Shown here: positions 18,808-27,423 of the stretch, one piece after another
How positions within the stretch are numbered: the stretch's first letter is position 1
Layout: each line of letters starts with the position of its first letter
From: Bacteroidaceae bacterium HV4-6-C5C
GTDB taxonomy: Bacteria > Bacteroidota > Bacteroidia > Bacteroidales > Bacteroidaceae
Reading direction: 5' to 3'
NCBI GenBank assembly: GCA_007896885.1
Contig: VOIU01000002.1
Location: 62,001-126,000, forward strand
Length of the DNA: 64,000 nt
The notes under the pieces: generated by a model
Databases searched by the model: none
What the model saw: the letters and a program-made list of their open reading frames with translations, nothing else
What the model was told of the DNA's origin: nothing
Program-made: the position numbers and the translations under genes

Positions 18808-20193
18808 ATGAATAAAATATTGCGCCATATCGCCGCCAGTTATCTTGCACGTGCCGTTGCATCAGTGCTTAGTGCAGGTGTATCCGTGGGGTGTTTCCTG
18901 CAAGGATACACCTTGATGGGTATCCTCTTTCTGCTACTGCTCCTGTTTCTTCTCTATAAACAGCAGGTGTTCTACCGGATGCATACCCGTAAAGTGCTCT
19001 TTTTGCTGGATGCCATTGCAAATAACGATTATTCCGTGCATTACCCCGAAGCGGAAGATGCTACCGGCAATTCACTGGTCAATCATGCTTTGAACCGGGT
19101 AGCGGAGATTCTATATAATGTAAAGACCGAGACCGTCCAGCAGGAGAAGTATTACGAACTCATACTGAATTGCATCAATACAGGCATTATCGTTATCAAT
19201 AACGAAGGAGTCGTATATCAGAAGAATGATGAAGCCTTGCGATTGCTCGGCTTGGAGATACTCACCCATATCAAACAAATCGCACAGATTGACAGTCGCC
19301 TGGCCGATCTGCTTTCCGCTTGCCGTTCGGAGGATAAGCTACAGTTCAAAATCACCGGCGAGTGCGGCACAGCCAATCTATCCATCAGAGTCTCCGGAAT
19401 AACCGTTCGCAAAGAATACCTTCGCATTATTGCTTTCAATGACATCAATACCGAACTCGATGAAAAAGAGATCGACTCATGGATACGCCTTACCCGCGTG
19501 CTAACCCATGAAATCATGAACTCCATTACTCCCATCACTTCGCTAAGTGAGACACTTCTGTCGCGGCTCAATGCGCAGCAACAATATTCTCGTGACACTC
19601 TGCAACCCCAACCGGATACCATCAGCCCTTCCACACCGGAAGATACCGAAATACTTCGTAGCGGATTGCAAGCCATCAGCACTACCGGCAAAGGTCTGCT
19701 CGACTTTGTCGAAAACTACCGCCGATTTACCCGTATACCTACGCCCACACCTTCAATTTTCTATGTAAGAGAGCTCATAGACCGAATGGTGGGACTTACA
19801 CGCCATCAGAATCCCGATCTTGATATTCGTTTCCAAATCGATATCCGCCCGGACGATCTCATGTTGCATGCCGACGAAAGTCTCATCTCACAAGTTCTTA
19901 TCAATATTCTTAAGAATGCGGTGCAAGCCATTGCAACCATTCCCCATCATGAAGGAGTTATTACTATCCGCGCCTACTGCGACGAAGTCGAGGACATCCT
20001 CATTGAAGTCTCCAATAATGGTCCTACCATCCCGTCCGAAATAGCCGATCATATCTTTATCCCCTTCTTCACTACCAAAGACGGCGGAAGTGGCATTGGG
20101 CTCAGCATATCCCGCCAGATCATGAGGATATCCGGAGGAAGTCTAACCCTTCGCCCCGGTGACGGAACAACTTTTGTACTGAAGCTCCACTAA
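18808..20193 (+). CDS. Membrane sensor histidine kinase paired with the NtrC-type regulator
   Basis: The protein has 461 residues from the ATG at 18808 (MNKILRHIAAS). The in-frame TTG at 18781, which overlaps the regulator stop, is a less likely start. Two closely spaced membrane segments occupy about 12-50, a PAS-like domain follows (about 115-215), the H-box is LTHEIMNSITP with H234, and the ATPase part has NILKNAVQ and GGSGIGLSIS. The very short extracytoplasmic loop suggests it senses a membrane or cytoplasmic signal. It should phosphorylate the regulator encoded 16 bases upstream. Confidence 0.92.
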   Translation: MNKILRHIAASYLARAVASVLSAGVSVGCFLQGYTLMGILFLLLLLFLLYKQQVFYRMHTRKVLFLLDAIANNDYSVHYPEAEDATGNSLVNHALNRVAEILYNVKTETVQQEKYYELILNCINTGIIVINNEGVVYQKNDEALRLLGLEILTHIKQIAQIDSRLADLLSACRSEDKLQFKITGECGTANLSIRVSGITVRKEYLRIIAFNDINTELDEKEIDSWIRLTRVLTHEIMNSITPITSLSETLLSRLNAQQQYSRDTLQPQPDTISPSTPEDTEILRSGLQAISTTGKGLLDFVENYRRFTRIPTPTPSIFYVRELIDRMVGLTRHQNPDLDIRFQIDIRPDDLMLHADESLISQVLINILKNAVQAIATIPHHEGVITIRAYCDEVEDILIEVSNNGPTIPSEIADHIFIPFFTTKDGGSGIGLSISRQIMRISGGSLTLRPGDGTTFVLKLH

Positions 20194-20356
20194 AATCATT
20201 TTAAAAGCGACTTTAACCCTTAAACACAAGCGTTTTAACATCACAAAGTTTTAAAATATCTTCAATAATACCCAGTTTCTCCAAATAAATGTTATAAAAC
20301 ATGCTTTTTTTCTTGTAATGTTTGCAAGTAATCAGAAAGTCCGTATATTTGCATTG
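20194..20356. other. Intergenic region before the candidate sRNA
   Basis: AT-rich sequence after the kinase gene. No clear terminator is visible for the two-component operon. Its right part holds the promoter of the candidate small RNA. Confidence 0.5.
20321..20351 (+). promoter_or_regulatory. Consensus Bacteroides promoter of the candidate small RNA
   Basis: TTTG (20321-20324) and TATATTTG (20344-20351) are separated by exactly 19 bases, a perfect match to the Bacteroides -33/-7 consensus. No ORF begins nearby; a terminator ends the transcript about 65 bases downstream. Confidence 0.75.
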
Positions 20357-20421
20357 TGTTTTTCATAGTATTAGATTTAAGGTTAACAAAGGTTGGAGTA
20401 CAGCGGTACTCCTTTTTTTTT
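20357..20421 (+). ncRNA. Candidate small RNA, about 65 nt, with its own promoter and terminator
   Basis: A perfect promoter points to transcription starting near 20357. The transcript has an unstructured A/U-rich body and then a hairpin, GGAGTAC (20395-20401) / GTACTCC (20406-20412) with loop AGCG, followed by nine T residues (20413-20421). There is no ORF inside. The body (TTTTTCATAGTATTAGATTT) seems familiar from other Bacteroides intergenic regions that precede different hairpins, which would make it a member of a repeated sRNA family, but that is memory rather than a search. The alternative is a leader of the GNAT gene at 20509, but the terminator argues for a separate transcript. Confidence 0.65.
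20395..20421 (+). terminator. Rho-independent terminator of the candidate small RNA
   Basis: A 7-bp perfect GC-containing stem with a 4-base loop is followed immediately by nine T residues. It ends the short transcript driven from 20321-20351. Confidence 0.85.
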
Positions 20422-20508
20422 GCCCTTTTTTTATCCTCATCCTTTTGGAATATTAATTCAAAAATCTTTTCTTTGTATCACTTAATAATTTTTTAATAGA
20501 CTAATATT

Positions 20509-21075
20509 ATGAGTGAGTCAGAGCCCTTGCGATTTCAAGTCTTATCCGATTTTTATTTACGTGAAGTGATAAAGGCCGATGCAGCGACTATCTATCAAGC
20601 AATTGACACTCATCGTGATTATCTTCGTATATGGCTTCCTTTTGTCGATAAAATACAAAGCGTCAAAGATGAAGAAGCATTTATTGATCAGATTCAAAAC
20701 ACTGCTGCTTCATCTCGTGAACCCCGATTGGGAATTTGGAACAATGAAGACAAATTCTGCGGGTTGATCGGCTTTCATTTTTCCCAGTTAGATAACAACC
20801 GCACCGAGATCGGTTATTGGTTGCTTCCCGAATACCAGCATCGGGGTATCATGACCGAATGCGTACGCATACTCTGTCATTGGGCGGTTCGTCAATGGAA
20901 TATCAAGCGCATCCAGATCCGTTGCGCTACAGGTAATATAGCCAGCAACAGCATTCCGTTCCGTTTAGGCTTTCAGCATGAAGGCACCGAACGCGCCGGT
21001 GAGCTTCTTTCGTCGGGGGAATATGCCGACATTAACGTGTATAGTATTCTTAGTGAAGAGATAACGAATCTGTAA
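20509..21075 (+). CDS. GNAT acetyltransferase, RimJ/RimL-like
   Basis: The protein has 188 residues. It reads as a ribosomal-protein-serine/alanine type GNAT: LREVIKADAATIYQAIDTHR near the start, IGYWLLPEYQHRGIMTE around 102-118 (acetyl-CoA loop), and ATGNIASNSIPFRLGFQHEG in motif B. It would transfer an acetyl group from acetyl-CoA to an amine; the substrate is unknown. A candidate promoter upstream has TTTG (20444-20447), 20 bases, then TTTCTTTG (20468-20475), one base off the -7 consensus. The gene is separate from the sRNA terminator upstream. Confidence 0.9.
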   Translation: MSESEPLRFQVLSDFYLREVIKADAATIYQAIDTHRDYLRIWLPFVDKIQSVKDEEAFIDQIQNTAASSREPRLGIWNNEDKFCGLIGFHFSQLDNNRTEIGYWLLPEYQHRGIMTECVRILCHWAVRQWNIKRIQIRCATGNIASNSIPFRLGFQHEGTERAGELLSSGEYADINVYSILSEEITNL

Positions 21076-21112
21076 ATTGATACCGGATTATTAACCTTTA
21101 AATCATATTGCC

Positions 21113-21769
21113 ATGAAAAAGATTATCTCATTTTCCGTTATACTGCTGTTCGTTCAGTTCAGTTTCTCGCAGAAAGTGTATCATGTGGACTATAACGCCA
21201 TTGGTAAATATGTCAAAGAGAACTCCGAGGCATACCACAAATTAACCGAACGCTTCGAAGCCAACGACTCCTTGCTCACTAACGACGATTACGCTTTGCT
21301 TTATTATGGCTATTCATTCACTCCCAAATATAAGGGAAGCATGGATCGTTGGAATGTGCTTGATACCTTGTATACCGAAAAGAAAATGAATCTTATGTAT
21401 GATAAAGCCAAAGAGTTCAGGCAAGATAACCCCGTATCACTGAAACTTCTTCTCTATCTTATAAAGGTCACGTCTACACTTCAAAAAAAAGGCGAGCTTC
21501 AGTCGTATATCGAAAAATACAAGAACTTGGTGGCTGCCATACTCTCTAGCGGAGACGGTAAGAGCCAGCAAACCCCATTTTACGTCATCTGTATCAACGA
21601 TGAATATCAATTATTGCAAAATGTGTTTGATGTAAAAAAGATAAATTCACAAAGCCTCATTAAGGGCTGCGATTTGATGAAGTTCGAATATAGCCCCTAC
21701 TACAACGGTACGGAGATCTATTTCAATATCAGTCGGTCGTTAGATCACATGAATGAAATATTTAAATAA
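21113..21769 (+). CDS. DUF4919-like secreted protein
   Basis: The protein has 218 residues with a signal peptide (MKKIISFSVILLFVQFSFS, cleavage after about residue 19). The mature part is helical with YALLYYGYSFTPKYKG, which I recognise as the DUF4919 family of Bacteroidetes envelope proteins. The function is unknown. It lies 37 bases after the GNAT gene and 6 bases before the AlaX-like gene, so it may be co-transcribed with both, although the three products have no obvious common pathway. Confidence 0.75.
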   Translation: MKKIISFSVILLFVQFSFSQKVYHVDYNAIGKYVKENSEAYHKLTERFEANDSLLTNDDYALLYYGYSFTPKYKGSMDRWNVLDTLYTEKKMNLMYDKAKEFRQDNPVSLKLLLYLIKVTSTLQKKGELQSYIEKYKNLVAAILSSGDGKSQQTPFYVICINDEYQLLQNVFDVKKINSQSLIKGCDLMKFEYSPYYNGTEIYFNISRSLDHMNEIFK

Positions 21770-21775
21770 TAACGA

Positions 21776-22246
21776 ATGAATCAAGAACCCCAACTCAACG
21801 AACATAACAAACAAGAGTATCCTCCCATGCATACCTGTGAGCATATTGTCAATCGCACAATGATCAGGTTATTCGGGTGTGGAAGAGCAGTGTCGGCGCA
21901 TATTGAGCGCAAGAAGAGTAAGCTGGACTATTCCCTCGACTCCTGTCCCACCGATGAACAAACCGAAGCTCTTGAGAAAGCTGTAAATGACGTGATTGCC
22001 CAAGACCTGCCCGTCACCACCGAATACATCACCCAGGAAGAAGCTGTGGGGCGATTCGATCTCGAGCGATTACCCGAAGGAGCATCCCCTACAGTGCGTA
22101 TTGTCAAAGTCGGCCAATACGACGAATGCCTTTGCGCCGGAATCCATGTCGAGCATACCGCTGAAATCGGAACATTCAAGATTATCAGCCACGATTGGGA
22201 TGAAAATGGTAAGCGTTGGAGAATAAGATTTAAGTTAATCCTGTAA
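21776..22246 (+). CDS. Free-standing AlaX-like / aminoacyl-tRNA editing-domain protein
   Basis: The protein has 156 residues. It keeps both halves of the zinc-binding site of the alanyl/threonyl-tRNA synthetase second additional domain: H19-TCE-H23 near the N-terminus and C120-AGI-H124 near the C-terminus, followed by VEHTAEIGTFKI, which parallels the THV..T.EIG segment of AlaRS. Such domains hydrolyse mischarged tRNA, for instance Ser-tRNA(Ala). It is short and lacks an obvious N-terminal barrel, so it resembles the compact AlaX forms. Catalysis is inferred from the four zinc ligands; substrate specificity cannot be predicted. Confidence 0.68.
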   Translation: MNQEPQLNEHNKQEYPPMHTCEHIVNRTMIRLFGCGRAVSAHIERKKSKLDYSLDSCPTDEQTEALEKAVNDVIAQDLPVTTEYITQEEAVGRFDLERLPEGASPTVRIVKVGQYDECLCAGIHVEHTAEIGTFKIISHDWDENGKRWRIRFKLIL

Positions 22247-22250
22247 TTTT

Positions 22251-22296
22251 GTCATAATAACTGACTAAATATCGCTATTTGAATGACATTTTGTCA
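22251..22296 (+). promoter_or_regulatory. Possible upstream activator sites of the sigma-54 promoter
   Basis: Two dyads lie 50-95 bases before the predicted start: GTCA-N7-TGAC (22251-22265) and TGACATTTTGTCA (22284-22296), the latter with perfect 5-base arms. Their spacing and position fit sites for an NtrC-type enhancer-binding protein; which regulator binds is unknown. Confidence 0.45.
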
Positions 22297-22316
22297 AAAG
22301 TCGTTCTTAAAACCCG

Positions 22317-22333
22317 TTGGCACATCCTTTGCA
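22317..22333 (+). promoter_or_regulatory. Sigma-54 (RpoN) promoter upstream of hsp20
   Basis: TTGGCACATCCTTTGCA contains the invariant GG (22319-22320) and GC (22331-22332) exactly 10 bases apart and fits TTGGCAC-N4/5-TTGCA almost perfectly. Transcription would start near 22344, about 60 bases before the hsp20 ATG. No TAnnTTTG box is seen closer to the gene. Confidence 0.8.
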
Positions 22334-22404
22334 TTACTATCAGTGAACGAAAGTTCAAGAAACAATTAATTGAATGTTTAACTTAATGATAGGAGATTAC
22401 AACT

Positions 22405-22836
22405 ATGATGCCTGTTAGAAGAACGCAAAGCTGGTTACCTGGCATATTCAATGATTTTTTCGATAACGACTGGATGGAAAGAGCAAATGCAACCGCTCCC
22501 GCTATCAATGTATTGGAAACCGAAAACAATTACAAGGTGGAATTGGCTGCTCCCGGAATGACAAAAGAAGACTTCAACGTACATATCGATGAAGACAGCA
22601 ACTTGGTCATTACCATGGAAAAGAAAACCGAGAACAAGAAAGAAGATAAGAAAGACGGTCGTTATTTACGTCGCGAGTTCTCTTATTCCAAGTTCCAGCA
22701 AACAATGATCCTGCCGGACGATGTGGATAAAGAAAAGATTTCGGCCCAAGTGGAAAATGGCGTATTAAGCATCCAACTTCCCAAATATACCGAAGCTCAG
22801 AAGCCGCAGACCAAAAAAATGATTGAAGTGAAATAA
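22405..22836 (+). CDS. Hsp20 family small heat-shock protein
   Basis: The protein has 143 residues with an alpha-crystallin domain: APAINVLETENNYKVELAAPGM, a core ending in VENGVLSIQLPK, and an IEVK tail. The N-terminus MMPVRRTQSWLPGIFNDFFDND is typical of bacterial class A Hsp20. Such proteins form oligomers that hold unfolding proteins without ATP. The ribosome-binding site AGGAG precedes the ATG. A sigma-54 promoter rather than a house-keeping one precedes the gene, so its expression probably depends on an NtrC-type activator. A strong terminator follows. Confidence 0.95.
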   Translation: MMPVRRTQSWLPGIFNDFFDNDWMERANATAPAINVLETENNYKVELAAPGMTKEDFNVHIDEDSNLVITMEKKTENKKEDKKDGRYLRREFSYSKFQQTMILPDDVDKEKISAQVENGVLSIQLPKYTEAQKPQTKKMIEVK

Positions 22837-22878
22837 AAGGTGCAAGTTTCGCACCCATTGAGTAGTTACAGAAAAGAA

Positions 22879-22922
22879 GAAGTGGACAAATCCCCCTAAG
22901 GATTGTCCACTTCTCTTTTTTT
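22879..22922 (+). terminator. Rho-independent terminator of hsp20
   Basis: GAAGTGGACAA (22879-22889) pairs with TTGTCCACTTC (22903-22913), extended by TCC/GGA past a single bulged A, and is followed by a seven-T run (22916-22922). It lies between hsp20 and the convergent tRNA gene. Confidence 0.88.
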
Positions 22923-22923
22923 G

Positions 22924-22996
<73 letters not shown>

Positions 22997-23199
22997 GATC
23001 GATCATCAAATTTTCGGACTGCAAAGTTATACTTCTTTTTGAAAAAACGAAAGCAAAGCACATTTTTTTATTGTCAGAATTCAATTATCCCATTCCGCTT
23101 TATCAACTATTGCGTAGAGATATTTTCATTCCAATAAGCCAAGTTATATTATATAATATCTACGGCATCAATAATTGTATATTTTTCAAAAATAAAATA

Positions 23200-23207
23200 T
23201 ACCTTTG
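23200..23207 (+). promoter_or_regulatory. -7 box of the polysaccharide export genes
   Basis: TACCTTTG matches TAnnTTTG exactly, 46 bases before the ATG of the SLBB protein. A TTG at 23175-23177 is slightly further upstream than usual, so the -33 element is uncertain. Confidence 0.5.
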
Positions 23208-23253
23208 CGGTTATATATAAATTATAACTTAAGCTTAATTAAAATATAGTTGT

Positions 23254-25698
23254 ATGCATAGATTAGTTACATTGCTATTTGCGATATTCATATTATCCGG
23301 GGTAGCAGTTGCGCAGCAGATGACCGACGACCAAGTTGTGCAATATGTAAAAAGCGGCCAGCAAGCAGGTAAAACCCAAAGTCAAATGACTAATGAACTA
23401 CTTCGCCGGGGAGTAACCAGGGAGCAAGTCATGCGGATCCAGCAAAAATATGCAAGTGGAGCATCCAATGCCGAGAGATCCGATAATAATAGCGACGTAT
23501 ATCAGTCGCGTGAACGGACTTCGCTCAAAACAGGCAGACGCGGTTCTACTAATGATCTTGACGAATACAGCACTTTCCAAGTTCGTGACACCGTTAATTT
23601 GAGAAGAATCGATAAAGAACAGGAAAAAGACGGAATAAAGATCTTCGGTCACGATATGTTCACCAATAAAAACCTGAGCTTTGAGCCTAGCGGTAATATA
23701 GCTACTCCCGTCAACTACCGTTTGGGGCCTGGTGACGAAGTTATCATTGATATCTGGGGAGCATCGGAGAATACCATCCGCCAGACCATCTCTCCCGAGG
23801 GAACCATTCATGTAAGTGGACTGGGACCTCTTCATCTCAACGGGATGACCGTAAAAGATGCCAATTCCTATCTACAACGTGAATTTGCCAAAATCTATGC
23901 CAGTATATTGGGCAAACAACCCAATTCGCAGATCAAGCTTACTTTAGGCGACATCCGCAGCATACAAATCAATATCATGGGCGAGGTTGCCATTCCGGGT
24001 ACCTACACCCTCTCCTCTTTCTCTTCGGTGTTCCATGCCCTCTATCGTGCCGGAGGAGTCAACAAAATCGGTAGTCTCCGTAGCATTAAAGTCATACGCT
24101 CAGGACGTACCATCGCCGACCTCGACGTTTACGATTTCATCATGAAAGGCAAAATGAGAGATGATGTCCGTTTGCAGGAAGGTGACGTTATCATTGTAAA
24201 CCCCTATCAATCACTTGTGCAAATACTGGGCAAAGTAAAGCGACCCATGTATTATGAAATGAAATCCAACGAAACCGTATCCACCATTCTGAAATATTCC
24301 GGAGGTTTTACAGGTGACGCTTATAAGAAGTCCGTACGCATCATCCGTAAGAGCGGTCGCGAATACCAAGTGTACAATGTCGACGAGATGGATTACTCCG
24401 TTTTCCGCCTCGAAGATGGCGATCAAATCACAGCCGACTCCGTACTCAACCGCTTTGAAAACCGTGTTGAAATCCGGGGTGCCATATTCCGTCCCGGTAT
24501 GTATCAGATAGACGGGACCGTCAATACCGTCAAGCAGCTTATTAAGAAAGCCGAAGGTCTTCGTGGAGACGCTTACCTGCCGCGTGTCATCATCGATCGT
24601 GAGCATGACGATTTCTCTCACGAGAACATAGCCATCGATATGGAAGGTGTAATGAACGGTACCATAGCAGACATTCCACTGAAGAAGAACGATGTCATCT
24701 ATGTACCCAGCATTAACGAGCTCAAAGAAGAAGAAACCATCTCCATATACGGTGAAGTAGCCAATCCGGGCACTTTCCTTTACTCCAGGAATATGAGTAT
24801 TAAAGATCTCATCGTACATGCCGGAGGATTACTTGAGAGTGCTTCCACCGTACGTCTTGAAGTTGCGCGCCGTACCAAAGATCCCGAAAGTAGCTCTTTC
24901 AGCCGCACAATTGGTAAGGCGTTCACCGTGGATATTAAAAATGGTCTGACCATCGACGGAGAAGCTTTTACGCTTGAACCATTCGATGCCGTATACATCC
25001 GCCAAAGTCCCGCTTATCGCAAACAACAGAATGTATCCATCAGCGGAGAAGTCTTGTTTGGAGGTCAGTATGCTATGCAAAAGAAAAACGAGCGCCTTTC
25101 CGATCTTGTAAAGAAAGCCGGTGGAGTTACTCCCGATGCTTATGTCAAAGGGTCCCGTCTTATCCGTAAGATGAATGAGGAAGAGTTACGCCGCCAACGC
25201 GATGCCTTGCGAATGGCAGAAAATACTACGGGAAAAGACTCTATAGATATCAAAAAACTTAATATAACAGACACCTATACCGTGGGTATCGATTTGGAAA
25301 AAGCTTTAGCCGCTCCCAATTCCGACTACGACCTCGTGTTGCGCGAAGGAGATCAACTCTTCATCCCCGAATACGTCAATACCGTGCGCATCAGTGGAGC
25401 CGTTATGTATCCCAATACCGTATCCTATAAACCAAAAGAAAGTCTGCGCTATTATATCAATCAGGCGGGAGGTTACGGCAACCGTGCCAAAAAGAGCAAA
25501 GCCTATGTTGTTTACATGAACGGGACCGTATCACGTCTTAATGCCGGCAACCGTAAAGATATTGAGCCCGGATGTGAAATTATCGTTCCGGACAAGGAAC
25601 AAAAGAATAAGATGAGCACTGCCGAAGTTTTGGGTATCGGCACTACCACTGCTTCCATTGCCACAATGATTGCTTCTATGGTTAACCTGTTTAAGTGA
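23254..25698 (+). CDS. Polysaccharide export outer-membrane protein with multiple SLBB domains (Wza-like)
   Basis: The protein has 814 residues with a signal peptide (about 1-20, ending VAVAQ) and no lipobox cysteine. A poly-export domain follows (NYRLGPGDEVIIDIWG near 150-165), then about six SLBB repeats, recognisable by recurring 'GEV..PGTY' and 'GD.I.VP' segments (for example IMGEVAIPGTYTLSSF, IYGEVANPGTFLY). It should form the outer-membrane channel for capsule or exopolysaccharide together with the Wzz-like protein encoded 9 bases downstream. It is larger than E. coli Wza because of the extra SLBB repeats, as is common in Bacteroides. Confidence 0.93.
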   Translation: MHRLVTLLFAIFILSGVAVAQQMTDDQVVQYVKSGQQAGKTQSQMTNELLRRGVTREQVMRIQQKYASGASNAERSDNNSDVYQSRERTSLKTGRRGSTNDLDEYSTFQVRDTVNLRRIDKEQEKDGIKIFGHDMFTNKNLSFEPSGNIATPVNYRLGPGDEVIIDIWGASENTIRQTISPEGTIHVSGLGPLHLNGMTVKDANSYLQREFAKIYASILGKQPNSQIKLTLGDIRSIQINIMGEVAIPGTYTLSSFSSVFHALYRAGGVNKIGSLRSIKVIRSGRTIADLDVYDFIMKGKMRDDVRLQEGDVIIVNPYQSLVQILGKVKRPMYYEMKSNETVSTILKYSGGFTGDAYKKSVRIIRKSGREYQVYNVDEMDYSVFRLEDGDQITADSVLNRFENRVEIRGAIFRPGMYQIDGTVNTVKQLIKKAEGLRGDAYLPRVIIDREHDDFSHENIAIDMEGVMNGTIADIPLKKNDVIYVPSINELKEEETISIYGEVANPGTFLYSRNMSIKDLIVHAGGLLESASTVRLEVARRTKDPESSSFSRTIGKAFTVDIKNGLTIDGEAFTLEPFDAVYIRQSPAYRKQQNVSISGEVLFGGQYAMQKKNERLSDLVKKAGGVTPDAYVKGSRLIRKMNEEELRRQRDALRMAENTTGKDSIDIKKLNITDTYTVGIDLEKALAAPNSDYDLVLREGDQLFIPEYVNTVRISGAVMYPNTVSYKPKESLRYYINQAGGYGNRAKKSKAYVVYMNGTVSRLNAGNRKDIEPGCEIIVPDKEQKNKMSTAEVLGIGTTTASIATMIASMVNLFK

Positions 25699-25707
25699 TA
25701 AAGTATT

Positions 25708-26820
25708 ATGAGTGAAAAAGAAGAATTACAAAATAAACCCGTTCAACCTGCCGAACAGGAGATCGATTTGATTGAATTGGCCCGTAAAGTATGGGCTGAA
25801 CGTAAGCTGATCTTGAAAGCATGTGGAGTAGCTGTTATACTTGGCATTGTTGTAGCTATCAGTATTCCCAAAGAATATGCCACGAGTGTCACCCTTGCTC
25901 CCGAAGCAACCGGAAAAGGTAGCGGTGGGGGAAGTGTAGGTGCACTGGCTGCTATGGCAGGCATTAATCTGAATTCATCTTCCGGTCAGGATGCCTTATC
26001 ACCCGATCTTTACCCCGATATTGTTGCTTCCACTCCGTTCCTCGTCAATTTGCTCGATATCAAAGTAAAGAGCCGGGACTCGCACATCAACACCACCCTT
26101 TACAATTATCTCGATAAAAATCAGAGTGCTCCCTGGTGGGGAGTCGTTACCTCAGCTCCCTTTAAAGCATTGGGATGGGTGATATCCACCGTTAAGGGGG
26201 AAAAACAAGAAGTGGTAAGCGATACTGCCAAAATAGATCCATCTCAGCTAACCCAAAAGCAAGCTGCGGTTGTAGCCAACCTGGGTAAACGTATTGGAGT
26301 ATCTATTGATAAGAAGACGGGAATGACCACCATCACAGCCACCATGCAAGACCCTTTTATTTCTGCCACCATCACCGACTCTATTATGAGCCGTCTGCAG
26401 AACCATATTACCGCATACCGTACCAGCAAAGCCCGTAAAGACTTGGCGTTTGCACAGAAGCTCTATCGTGAAGCCAAAGCAAGCTACACCACTGCACAAA
26501 AGAAGTATGCCACCTTTGCTGACGCCAATCAGAATCTGATTCTTTTCAGCTATAGGTCCGAACAGGAGCGCTTGCAGAATGAGATGACCCTGGCTTATAA
26601 CGTCTACAGTCAGACCGCCCAGCAGCTTCAGATGGCTAAGGCCAAAGTGCAGGAAATCACTCCTGTGTATACTGTCGTACAGCCCGCTACCGTCCCTTTA
26701 AAACCAGCTAAGCCTAATAAAATGATGATTCTTATTGGATTTATCTTTTTGGGAGGTGTAGGAAGTGTAGGTTGGATACTTTTTATAAAAGATCTTTTTA
26801 AGAATTTCAAGAAAGCATAA
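25708..26820 (+). CDS. Chain-length determinant / Wzz-type polysaccharide co-polymerase
   Basis: The protein has 370 residues with the Wzz plan: a membrane segment near 32-54, a large periplasmic region with coiled coil near 245-320, and a second membrane segment near 337-358 preceded by the proline-rich PATVPLKPAKPNK motif. No cytoplasmic tyrosine-kinase domain is present. It would set chain length and connect to the export channel. It starts 9 bases after the SLBB gene and is followed by a perfect 16-bp terminator stem, so the two genes form a complete transcription unit. Confidence 0.92.
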   Translation: MSEKEELQNKPVQPAEQEIDLIELARKVWAERKLILKACGVAVILGIVVAISIPKEYATSVTLAPEATGKGSGGGSVGALAAMAGINLNSSSGQDALSPDLYPDIVASTPFLVNLLDIKVKSRDSHINTTLYNYLDKNQSAPWWGVVTSAPFKALGWVISTVKGEKQEVVSDTAKIDPSQLTQKQAAVVANLGKRIGVSIDKKTGMTTITATMQDPFISATITDSIMSRLQNHITAYRTSKARKDLAFAQKLYREAKASYTTAQKKYATFADANQNLILFSYRSEQERLQNEMTLAYNVYSQTAQQLQMAKAKVQEITPVYTVVQPATVPLKPAKPNKMMILIGFIFLGGVGSVGWILFIKDLFKNFKKA

Positions 26821-26837
26821 AAACACCTCTAAATAAT

Positions 26838-26885
26838 AGCTCCCCCGATCGTTGATTTTGAAAACGATCGGGGGAGCTTTCCTTT
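26838..26885 (+). terminator. Strong terminator between Wzz-like and the convergent 163-residue gene
   Basis: A perfect 16-bp stem, 26838-26853 with 26863-26878 (AGCTCCCCCGATCGTT and its complement), around a 9-base loop, then TTCCTTTTG. It ends the export operon and may also act for the convergent minus-strand cluster. Confidence 0.88.
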
Positions 26886-26927
26886 TGTATTATTCAGTGA
26901 TAATCACGCCTAAATAAGACACGTTAT

Positions 26928-27419
26928 TTATCCTTTAATTCGCGTTACAATCAGAGAAGCCAGTTTATATAAATCATCTTTATTCGACGACCTCCCCAAT
27001 GAATATACCATCACCACAGTCAAGTCCGCTAATACAACTATCACACGAGGGTTCTCCCGCTCATTACAGAAACACAGATCACTTAAAGGCACACATTCTT
27101 CACCGGCCCTTACAAAATGTACTGAAGCAATCATGCCCATTAACATACTTTCCGAAGCTTCCTTCAGCGAAAAATAAGTAGTTGTAGTAATCCGGAAACG
27201 TTTATCCGTATTATTTGTATCTACCAATTCATCTACAGTTGTAAAATAGCTGCCTTCATCCCTCTTCGGAATGACTCGTCCGGAAACTTTTATATATTGA
27301 GGCGTAGCCTTTGCTGATAAATGAAAAGGCCTGTTAAAAGTCTTTATTTCATTTTCTTTTCCTTCAAACCAAGAAGCATATTCATATAGCTTTTTAAAAT
27401 GATCAATCAATTCTTTCAT
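26928..27419 (-). CDS. Hypothetical protein, last gene of the LamG/transglutaminase-like cluster
   Basis: The protein has 163 residues and no signal peptide or clear membrane segment. The start MKELIDHFKKLYEYASWFEGK is helical, followed by mixed alpha/beta sequence. I recognise no family. It lies 4 bases downstream of the large LamG gene, so it is almost certainly translated from the same transcript. A small, cytoplasmic-looking partner next to a large protein with an enzyme-like domain could be a chaperone, adaptor or immunity protein, but nothing in the sequence decides among these. Confidence 0.7.
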   Translation of the reverse strand: MKELIDHFKKLYEYASWFEGKENEIKTFNRPFHLSAKATPQYIKVSGRVIPKRDEGSYFTTVDELVDTNNTDKRFRITTTTYFSLKEASESMLMGMIASVHFVRAGEECVPLSDLCFCNERENPRVIVVLADLTVVMVYSLGRSSNKDDLYKLASLIVTRIKG

Positions 27420-27423
27420 AAGG

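Noticed and set aside
19218..19691. Antisense frame inside the histidine kinase
   Set aside because: Fully opposite the conserved H-box region; serine/arginine-rich mirror sequence.
24211..24819. Antisense frame of about 200 codons inside the SLBB gene
   Set aside because: It is opposite a gene with clear SLBB repeats; repetitive sequence on the sense strand yields long mirror frames.
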